A DNA stretch of 64,000 bases from DASZTV01 sp035550655 (GTDB lineage Bacteria > Actinomycetota > Actinomycetes > JAFAQI01). The position numbers were made by a program, and so were the translations under genes. The notes beneath the pieces are model-generated. The model was not told the origin of the DNA. It saw nothing but the letters and a program-made list of their open reading frames with translations, and did not search any database. This document shows, piece after piece, positions 58,111 through 64,000 of this stretch; position 1 is the stretch's first letter; each line of letters opens with the position of its first letter. The stretch spans positions 29,455 to 93,454 of the forward strand of contig DASZOU010000031.1 of NCBI GenBank assembly GCA_035550655.1. Direction: 5' to 3'.

Positions 58111-59336
58111 GACTGCCGCCCCTTCGCAGCTGCTTCCGCCACGACATGCAGTGTGCCGACCGCAACCCGCGCCGTGAGCGGCTCCCCCTCGGTGACGCCC
58201 GCGGCGTCACGCACGACGCTCCCGTCGGCGCGCTGTACGACGGCGTACCCGCGGTCGAGCGTTGCCTGCGGTGACAGCGCCGTGACCTGCCCGCGCAGCC
58301 CGGCGAGCTCGGCGTCGCGATGGCTGAGCATCGAGCGGGCGGCCCGGTCCGCCCGCTCGCGGAGGTCGGCGACACTCGCCGTCCAGGTTGCGAGAACCCC
58401 GGACGGGTCGCCGATCGACGGGCGGCTCAGCATGGCGTCAAGCCGGTGCCGCTCTGACTCGACCAGCTGGCTGACACACCGTCGCGCTCGGCCGAGCAGG
58501 GCGCGGATCCGCTCGGCCTCCTCGGCCTGGTCGGGTACGACGAGCTTCGCGGCGTCGGTGGGGGTCGACGCCCGGCGGTCCGCGACGTGATCGACCAGGG
58601 GGACGTCGGTCTCGTGACCGACGGCGGACACGACCGGCGTCATGGCGGCAGCGACGGCGCGGACCAGCGCCTCGTCGGAGAACGGCAGCAGGTCCTCCAT
58701 CGAGCCGCCGCCGCGCGCGATGACGATCACGTCGACCTCGGGGTCGGCGTCGAGCCGGGCGAGCGCCTCGATGATCTCCGTCACGGCGTACGGGCCTTGC
58801 ACCGCTACCGCCTCGATCCGGAACTCGACGGACGGCCACCGCCGCCGGGCGTTGTCGACCACGTCCCGTTCGGCAGCGCTTGCCCGGCCGGTGACGAGGC
58901 CGACCCGCCGCGGCAGGAACGGCAGCGGGCGCTTGCGGTCGGCCGCGAACAGACCCTCGGCGGCAAGCACCGCGCGCAGCGCCTCGATCCGGGCGAGGAG
59001 CGCGCCGATCCCCACCGGGCGGATCTCCGCCGCCGCGAACGTCAGCGTTCCCCGCGCGGCCCAGTACTCCGGCTTGCCCCAGACCACGACCCGGGAGCCT
59101 TCCGACAGCGGGGGGTCGAGCTCGTCGATCGTGCGCGCCTTGCAGCTGACCCGCAGCGACATCTCGACTGCGGTGTCGCGGAGCACGAGGAACGCTGTTG
59201 GCTGTCCCGGGCGTCGGGTCAGCTCGGTGACCTGCCCCTCGACCCAGACCCGCCCCAGCCGTCCGATCCAGTCGGTGAGCGCCTTCGCCACGGTGCGTAC
59301 GGGTACCGGCGACTCCGCGCTCGACTCGAGGGCCAT
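58107..59336 (-). CDS. xseA: Exodeoxyribonuclease VII large subunit
   Basis: A 409-residue XseA. The N-terminal OB-fold is VWVEGQVTELTRRPGQPTAFLVLRD. The catalytic domain carries RRVGLVTGRASAAERDVV, DVIVIARGGGSMEDLLPFSDEALVRAVA and PVVSAVGHETDVPLVDHVADRRASTPTDAA, all strongly conserved. A helical C-terminus for XseB binding follows. The ATG at 59336 is chosen over a TTG three codons earlier. Divergent from ispH with 23 bp between starts. Confidence 0.96.
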   Translation of the reverse strand: MALESSAESPVPVRTVAKALTDWIGRLGRVWVEGQVTELTRRPGQPTAFLVLRDTAVEMSLRVSCKARTIDELDPPLSEGSRVVVWGKPEYWAARGTLTFAAAEIRPVGIGALLARIEALRAVLAAEGLFAADRKRPLPFLPRRVGLVTGRASAAERDVVDNARRRWPSVEFRIEAVAVQGPYAVTEIIEALARLDADPEVDVIVIARGGGSMEDLLPFSDEALVRAVAAAMTPVVSAVGHETDVPLVDHVADRRASTPTDAAKLVVPDQAEEAERIRALLGRARRCVSQLVESERHRLDAMLSRPSIGDPSGVLATWTASVADLRERADRAARSMLSHRDAELAGLRGQVTALSPQATLDRGYAVVQRADGSVVRDAAGVTEGEPLTARVAVGTLHVVAEAAAKGRQS

Positions 59337-59347
59337 GGCGGTCAACC

Positions 59348-59353
59348 TACGAT
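59348..59353 (+). promoter_or_regulatory. -10-like hexamer, predicted leaderless start of ispH
   Basis: TACGAT ends 6 nt before the ATG at 59360, in a gap of only 23 bp between divergent starts; there is no room for a normal leader. Confidence 0.45.
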
Positions 59354-59359
59354 GGATGC

Positions 59360-60325
59360 ATGGGCGACGGACCTGCGCGGCGCGTTCTGTTGGCAGCGCC
59401 GCGGGGGTACTGCGCCGGGGTCGACCGCGCGGTGCAGACCGTAGAGCGCGCCCTTGAGCAGCACGGCGCTCCCGTCTACGTGCGTAAGCAGATCGTGCAC
59501 AACTCCCACGTCGTCGCCGGCCTGGAAGCTCGCGGGGCGGTGTTCGTCGACGAGACCGACGAGGTCCCCGAAGGTGCCGTCGTGGTGTTCAGCGCTCACG
59601 GGGTTGCGCCCACAGTCCACCAGGAAGCCGCTCAGCGGCAGCTGCACACGATCGACGCGACCTGCCCGCTCGTCACCAAGGTGCACGGCGAAGCACGTCG
59701 ATTCGCCCGCGAGGACGTCGACATCCTGCTGGTCGGGCATGAAGGCCACGAGGAGGTCGTCGGGACGACCGGGGAGGCGCCTGACCGGACGCATCTCGTG
59801 TCGGGGCCTGATGCGGTTGACTCGATCGAGGTCCGTGACCCGGAGCGGGTTGCGTGGCTGTCCCAGACGACGTTGTCGGTCGACGAGACGCTCGCCACCG
59901 TCGCCGCTCTGCGCCGGCGGTTCCCGGCGCTGATCGACCCGCCGAGCGATGACATCTGTTACGCGACGCAGAACCGGCAGACCGCGGTGAAGCAGATCGC
60001 GACTGACTCCGACCTCGTGCTCGTGGTCGGCTCCACGAACTCGTCGAACTCGGTCCGGCTCGTCGAGGTGGCGCTCGACGCCGGCGCAGGGGCGTCGTAC
60101 CTGGTCGACGACGTGTCCCACATCGACGAGGCATGGCTCGAGGGCGGGGTCGCGACCGTCGGGGTCACGAGCGGCGCATCGGTGCCGGAGACGCTCGTCG
60201 CGGACGTGCTGGCGTGGCTCGCCGCACGCGGCTACGACCGGGTCGAGGAGATCACAGCCGCGGAGGAGCGGCTGGTCTTCGCGTTGCCTCGTGAGCTGCG
60301 AGGCGCGAAGCCGGCTAGGGCGTGA
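59360..60325 (+). CDS. ispH: 4-hydroxy-3-methylbut-2-enyl diphosphate reductase
   Basis: A 321-residue iron-sulfur enzyme, the last step of the MEP pathway giving IPP and DMAPP. Three cluster cysteines are present: Cys18 in PRGYCAGVDRAV, about Cys101 in DATCPLVTKVH and about Cys200 in DDICYATQNRQ. FSAHGVAP, GHEGHEEVVGT and GSTNSSNSVRL complete the family signature. The short distance to xseA and a -10-like hexamer 6 nt upstream suggest a leaderless mRNA. The 3' end overlaps the convergent gene by 11 nt. Confidence 0.97.
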   Translation: MGDGPARRVLLAAPRGYCAGVDRAVQTVERALEQHGAPVYVRKQIVHNSHVVAGLEARGAVFVDETDEVPEGAVVVFSAHGVAPTVHQEAAQRQLHTIDATCPLVTKVHGEARRFAREDVDILLVGHEGHEEVVGTTGEAPDRTHLVSGPDAVDSIEVRDPERVAWLSQTTLSVDETLATVAALRRRFPALIDPPSDDICYATQNRQTAVKQIATDSDLVLVVGSTNSSNSVRLVEVALDAGAGASYLVDDVSHIDEAWLEGGVATVGVTSGASVPETLVADVLAWLAARGYDRVEEITAAEERLVFALPRELRGAKPARA

Positions 60326-60962
60326 AGCCGGAGCCGAGCGGCTCGGTGTAGCCGAACATGCTGAACCCGCCTGCCGACATGCAGACGTGCCAGCCGCTCA
60401 GCTCGTGAACTGCCACAACGGTGTAGCTGCTCGGGCCGCCCGTGACCGGGAACACCTGGCCGCTGACCTGGACCGCCGGCAGGTTCACCGGGCCGAGTGA
60501 CTGATGCACCGTGCGGGTCGAGCTCTCGGTCCAGCGCGCAAGCCCCAGGCCGAACTGCGCGAGTGCAGCCGTGCCGGCGGCGGCCAGGTCGGACTCGTCG
60601 ATCTGGGCGCGGTCGTCGCGGCACAACGAGTTGTAGACGCCGTTCCAGTCGTGGTGCGACAGATCAGTCAGCGTCCGGTCGACCGCACCCCTGGCCGCGC
60701 CGGGGCTGGCCGCGAAGATGTAGTTCCAGGCGTAGTGGCCGAGAACCAGGTCGAGGACGAGCAGTGCGACCAAGCGCTTCCACGTCAGCCATTTCGGCCA
60801 ACGCTGCCACCACCGCTTCTTGACGTCCTTCTTCTTGGGGACGAGGTCCGCCATCGCATAGGCGAGGGCGTCGCGTCCTGCGATCGAAGGCCGGGACACG
60901 TCGCCGTACGACGGGACACCCGAAAACGGGTCGCGCCGCTCGATCGGCGACCAGTCGTCCAC
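60315..60962 (-). CDS. Unknown membrane-anchored protein (215 aa)
   Basis: A 215-residue protein. About 65 residues of basic cytoplasmic region (VPKKKDVKKRWWQRWPKWLTW) precede one membrane helix (VALLVLDLVLGHYAWNYIFA). The outer domain (LTDLSHHDWNGVYNSLCRDDRAQI; VQVSGQVFPVTGGPSSYTVVAVHELSGWHVCMSAGG) has two cysteines and a nuclear-transport-factor-2-like look, as in small actinobacterial lumazine-like or DUF4878-like proteins. No firm family. GTG start assumed at 60962; an ATG in frame at the MADLVPKKK position would shorten it. Confidence 0.65.
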   Translation of the reverse strand: MDDWSPIERRDPFSGVPSYGDVSRPSIAGRDALAYAMADLVPKKKDVKKRWWQRWPKWLTWKRLVALLVLDLVLGHYAWNYIFAASPGAARGAVDRTLTDLSHHDWNGVYNSLCRDDRAQIDESDLAAAGTAALAQFGLGLARWTESSTRTVHQSLGPVNLPAVQVSGQVFPVTGGPSSYTVVAVHELSGWHVCMSAGGFSMFGYTEPLGSGFTP

Positions 60963-61020
60963 GATCCGATTATCGGCACACCCCGCCGCCAGTTGATCGG
61001 CGGCGAACGGGGATCAGCGG

Positions 61021-62490
61021 TCAGGAACCGGTACGCCGGTCACGTTCCGTTTCATTTGGGACATTGATCCCGTAGTCGTCGATGCGATCGAGGTCCTCGG
61101 ACGGCCGGTTGAGCGAGATCACCGGACCGGGCTGGTCCGGCGTCGCGACCAGCTCCGGCCGGCTGAAGGTCTGGATTGCGTCGTCCGCGAGCTCGAGCTC
61201 GGCGAGGTCGTCATCGACGAGGTCGAGATCCTTGAACCGCCGCGCCGTGACCAGCAACCGGCCTTCCAGGGAGCGGACCGCGTCGTTGTAGGCCTTCACC
61301 GACTTGGACAGCTGGCTCCCGACGTTGCCCATGTGGCCGCTGAAGGTGCCGAGTCGGGCGTAGAGCTCCTTGCCGAGGTCGAAGACGGTCTGGGCGTTCT
61401 TGGCGAGGGCGTCCTGCTGCCAGACGTAGGCGACGGTGCGCAGGACGGAGATCAGCGTGGTGGGCGTCGCGATGTGGACCCGCTTGCGCAGTGCGTCGTC
61501 GAGCAGGCTGCCGTCACGGTCGAGCGCGGCGGCGAGGAACGCGTCGCCAGGAACGAAGAGAACCACGAACTCCGGGGCGGGCGACAGGTGTTCCCAGTAG
61601 GCCTTGCTCGCGAGTGAGTCGACGTGCTGGCGCAGGTGCTTGGCGTGGGCGGTCAGGCGCTCTTCGCGCACGATGTCGGACTCCGCTTCGTACGCGTCGA
61701 GAAACGCGGACAGCGTGACCTTGGCGTCGACGACGATGTTCTTGCCGCCGACGAGCCGCACGACGAGGTCGGGCCGGAGCATGCCGCCGGGGGTCGCCAG
61801 GGTGTCCTGCTCGACGAAGTCGCAACGGTCGAGCATGCCGGCGTGGTCGAGGCAGCGGCGCAGCGTCAGCTCGCCCCACTGGCCGCGGGCCTGCGGCTTG
61901 CGCAGCGCGCTCACCAGTGCCGCGGTCTCGGTGCGGAGCTGCTCGCCGGTCGTGCGCACGAACTCGATCTGCTGGGCGAGCGTGGCCTGCGCGCCTTCCC
62001 GCTTCTGCTCGATCTCGCGCAGCTGGGCCTCGACCTTGCCGAGGGTCTCGGTCAGCGGCCGGCCGGCCTGCCGGAACCGGTCGTCCGCCAGCTCGAGAAG
62101 CTCCTTGCGACCAGCCTGCAACGACTCCTGCGACAGCCGAACGAACGCATCCTTGAACTGCGCCTCGAGCTGTTCCTGGCTCTTCAGCAGGGTCTGCGCT
62201 TCGGCGAGGTGAACCGCGGCGGTGCGCAGCTCGAGCGCCGACGCGTCGAGGTCACTGCGCAGCCGGTCGCGCTCGCTGGAGACCGATCCGAGCTCGCCGC
62301 GGAGTCGTTCGAGCTCGTCGTGCGCCCGGGCGTACTCGCCTCTGAGGTTCTCCCGGTCGAGTGCGGCTGCGTCCCGCTCGGAGCGGGCGGCGGCGGCTTC
62401 GCCGGCCGAGCGGGAGCGAGCGACTTGCGCGCCGATCCCGAAGCCCAAGGCGAGCGTGGCGATGGCGAGGATCGCCTCGGCGAGGTTCAT
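61021..62490 (-). CDS. rmuC: RmuC-family DNA recombination protein
   Basis: A 489-residue RmuC homologue. A membrane-like N-terminal helix (AEAILAIATLALGFGIGAQV) is followed by a long coiled coil (about 25-190, many Glu/Arg heptads), then the conserved core with GQWGELTLRRCLDHAGMLDRCDFVEQ, RPDLVVRLVGGKNIVVDAKVTLSAFLDAY and FVVLFVPGDAFLAAAL. RmuC proteins have a restriction-endonuclease-like fold and limit inversion events; the DAK motif is part of the predicted active site. The ATG at 62490 fits the family; frames extending into the ychF gene are shadows. Divergent from ychF by 96 bp. Confidence 0.92.
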   Translation of the reverse strand: MNLAEAILAIATLALGFGIGAQVARSRSAGEAAAARSERDAAALDRENLRGEYARAHDELERLRGELGSVSSERDRLRSDLDASALELRTAAVHLAEAQTLLKSQEQLEAQFKDAFVRLSQESLQAGRKELLELADDRFRQAGRPLTETLGKVEAQLREIEQKREGAQATLAQQIEFVRTTGEQLRTETAALVSALRKPQARGQWGELTLRRCLDHAGMLDRCDFVEQDTLATPGGMLRPDLVVRLVGGKNIVVDAKVTLSAFLDAYEAESDIVREERLTAHAKHLRQHVDSLASKAYWEHLSPAPEFVVLFVPGDAFLAAALDRDGSLLDDALRKRVHIATPTTLISVLRTVAYVWQQDALAKNAQTVFDLGKELYARLGTFSGHMGNVGSQLSKSVKAYNDAVRSLEGRLLVTARRFKDLDLVDDDLAELELADDAIQTFSRPELVATPDQPGPVISLNRPSEDLDRIDDYGINVPNETERDRRTGS

Positions 62491-62574
62491 GCCCAAATCG
62501 TCGCGTGACCGGCCGACAATTTCCCCGACCGACGCGCGCCCAACCGGTCGGGATGTGCCGAACTCGGCGTACCT

Positions 62575-62580
62575 GACAAT
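62575..62580 (+). promoter_or_regulatory. -10-like hexamer, predicted leaderless start of ychF
   Basis: GACAAT ends 6 nt before the GTG at 62587; no Shine-Dalgarno sequence is present. Confidence 0.4.
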
Positions 62581-62586
62581 GGGTAC

Positions 62587-63663
62587 GTGGGTCTTTCGAT
62601 CGGGATCGTCGGGCTGCCGAACGTCGGCAAGTCGACGCTGTTCAACGCGCTGACCGAGAACGACGTCCTGGCGGCGAACTACCCGTTCGCGACGATCGAC
62701 CCGAATGTGGGTGTGGTCAACGTCCCCGACGCGCGGCTCGACGTGCTGGGCAAGATGTTCGACAGCGCCAAGATCGTGCCCGCGACGGTCACGTTCGTGG
62801 ACATCGCCGGGATCGTGCGTGGCGCGAGCGAAGGTCAGGGGCTCGGCAACAAGTTCCTGTCGCACATCCGTGAGGCGGATGCGATCTGCCAGGTGGTCCG
62901 GGCGTTCGCCGACCCCGACGTCACGCATGTCGACGGCCGGATCGAGCCGGCCGATGACATCGCCACGATCAACACCGAGCTGGTGCTCGCTGACCTGCAG
63001 ACGGTCGACAACCGGCTGCAGCGCCTCGAGCGTGAGGCCCGGATGAAGCCGGAGAGGCGCGCCGAGCTGGCGGCTGTACAGGCTGCGCGGGCGGTGCTCG
63101 ACGAGGGCCGGCCGATCTCCAGCGATCCGTCGTTGGATCGAGAGGCGTTGCGCGAGTCGTTCCTGCTGACCGACAAGCCATTCATCTACGTGTTCAACGT
63201 CGACGACACGGATCTGTCCGATCAGGGTCTGCGCGACAAGCTCGCCGCCCTCGTCGCGCCTGCACCTGCGCTGTTCGTCAGCGCGAAGCTGGAGTCCGAG
63301 CTGATCGGCCTGGACGCTGCCGATGCCGCTGAGCTGCTCGCGGAGTACGGCCAGCCGGAGTCGGGGCTGGCCACCCTCGCTCGCGTCGGCTTCGAGACGC
63401 TCGGGCTGCAGACCTATCTGACCGCGGGTCCCAAGGAGTCACGGGCGTGGACGATCAAGAAGGGCGCGACGGCGCCTGAGGCAGCCGGCGTGATCCACAC
63501 CGACTTTCAGAAGGGCTTCATCAAGGCTGAGATCGTCTCGTACGACGACCTCGTCGAAGCCGGGTCGATCGCGGCGGCCAGGGCGGCCGGCAAGGCGCGC
63601 ATCGAAGGCAAGGACTACGTGATGCAGGACGGCGACGTCGTGGAGTTCCGCTTCAACGTGTAG
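62587..63663 (+). CDS. ychF: YchF/OLA1-family ATPase
   Basis: A 358-residue, universally conserved P-loop protein related to Obg GTPases but preferring ATP. G1 is GIVGLPNVGKSTLFNAL (residues 5-21), G2 is in NYPFATIDPNVG, and G3 is TFVDIAGIVRGASEGQGLGN; an NxxE-type motif replaces NKxD. A helical coiled insert follows (QTVDNRLQRLEREAR), and a TGS domain ends the protein (ESRAWTIKKGATAPEAAGVIHTDFQKGFIKAEIV). YchF binds ribosomes and modulates translation and stress responses. The GTG start directly gives the family N-terminus. Confidence 0.97.
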   Translation: MGLSIGIVGLPNVGKSTLFNALTENDVLAANYPFATIDPNVGVVNVPDARLDVLGKMFDSAKIVPATVTFVDIAGIVRGASEGQGLGNKFLSHIREADAICQVVRAFADPDVTHVDGRIEPADDIATINTELVLADLQTVDNRLQRLEREARMKPERRAELAAVQAARAVLDEGRPISSDPSLDREALRESFLLTDKPFIYVFNVDDTDLSDQGLRDKLAALVAPAPALFVSAKLESELIGLDAADAAELLAEYGQPESGLATLARVGFETLGLQTYLTAGPKESRAWTIKKGATAPEAAGVIHTDFQKGFIKAEIVSYDDLVEAGSIAAARAAGKARIEGKDYVMQDGDVVEFRFNV

Positions 63664-63733
63664 GGCGCGCGCCGGGCCAACCGCTCGAGAATGACGGCTC
63701 TGTTCGGCCCGAGGCTCGCCGGGCAACCGACCG

Positions 63734-63852
63734 GATCCGACGCTCTGGATCGCGCAAGCAATGTGGCATTGCATGACCGATTCCCTCAGATTTCGAGGAA
63801 ATCATTGGGGCAATGCCACATTGCTTGGCACGCAGCAGCGCTCGGGAGGTGC
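63734..63852. repeat. 119-bp palindromic repeat, copy 2
   Basis: 112 of 119 positions match 50452-50570, and the 18-bp inverted repeats (63755-63772 and 63810-63827) are perfectly conserved, while all 7 differences lie outside them. It starts 70 bp after ychF. Weak similarity to copy 1 continues past 63852 (shared ACGCGGTCG and GTTA-GGTGC words). Confidence 0.85.
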
Positions 63853-63926
63853 CGATATGACGCGGTCGATCGGCGTTATGGTGCGCGGGAGAACGGGTCT
63901 GTGCGCCGCCGGGGGCTGTTACCGAT

Positions 63927-64000
63927 ATGACTAGGCACTCGACGCCTGAGTCCATCTTCGTCGCGGCCTTCATGGTGGCTCTTGTCGCCTTTGTGTTAGC
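63927..64000 (+). CDS. Start of an unknown membrane protein (truncated by window end)
   Basis: An ATG at 63927 opens a frame that runs to the end of the window: TRHSTPESIFVAAFMVALVAFVL. The hydrophobic stretch suggests a membrane helix or signal peptide. It occupies the same position relative to the palindromic repeat as the exported-protein gene does after copy 1. Too short to identify, and the true start is uncertain. Confidence 0.35.
   Translation, partial: MTRHSTPESIFVAAFMVALVAFVL

Overview
The window is one contiguous piece of a high-GC actinobacterial chromosome. Support comes from the gene order mfd / SurA-like lipoprotein / mazG / eno / ftsB / DUF501 / ppx, from a mycothiol S-conjugate amidase (mca), a GTP-dependent PEP carboxykinase and an F420-type pyridoxamine-oxidase-fold protein, from frequent GTG starts, and from 4-nt start/stop overlaps. 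The genus cannot be named from sequence alone; a non-Streptomyces actinomycete would fit. No rRNA, CRISPR array or transposase was seen, and there is one tRNA.

Layout. (1) 1-8991: housekeeping block, from the C-terminal half of Mfd through enolase, divisome protein FtsB, exopolyphosphatase, a family-5 uracil-DNA glycosylase and a type II NADH dehydrogenase. (2) 9001-19151: a 10.1-kb integrated element in the 3' half of a tRNA-Leu(UAA) gene, bounded by a perfect 46-bp direct repeat. It has an integrase operon on the minus strand, a divergent control region, and a plus-strand operon of small, mostly overlapping genes. These encode an XRE regulator, an excisionase-like protein, a DUF3631 ATPase, a SWIM-type zinc protein, an HNH endonuclease and a P27-like terminase small subunit. 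No large terminase, portal, capsid, tail, lysis or conjugation gene is present. This is the gene plan of a phage satellite (PICI-like) and is the most interesting part of the window. (3) 19192-32920: lipid and sulfur metabolism (MaoC hydratase, thiolase, cystathionine beta-synthase plus cystathionine gamma-synthase), an MFS transporter, a MoxR-like AAA/VWA pair, a ROK kinase, threonine dehydratase and GreA. (4) 32985-42704: mca, a MarR regulator, a secreted Ntn-hydrolase (penicillin-acylase family), a DUF255 thioredoxin-like protein, and a three-gene cluster of a circularly permuted ATP-grasp, an alpha-E protein and a transglutaminase-like protein. (5) 42705-54013: PEP carboxykinase, secreted proteins, a short-chain cis-prenyltransferase, PIN-PhoH, fumarase and class II fructose bisphosphatase; carbon metabolism here leans towards gluconeogenesis and the TCA cycle. 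(6) 54058-63663: TetR, a nitroreductase, a DNA-alkylation repair pair (Ogt plus an Ada/AlkA fusion), exonuclease VII, IspH, RmuC and YchF.

Non-coding features include two 94%-identical 119-bp palindromic repeats (50452-50570 and 63734-63852), a long hairpin at 37268-37324, paired integrase arm-type sites at both ends of the element, an operator-like control region between its divergent operons, two hairpins with unrelated stems but a common loop motif, and a run of hairpins upstream of one element gene. Several chromosomal genes have a TANNNT-like -10 hexamer ending 6-7 nt before the start codon, which predicts leaderless transcripts.
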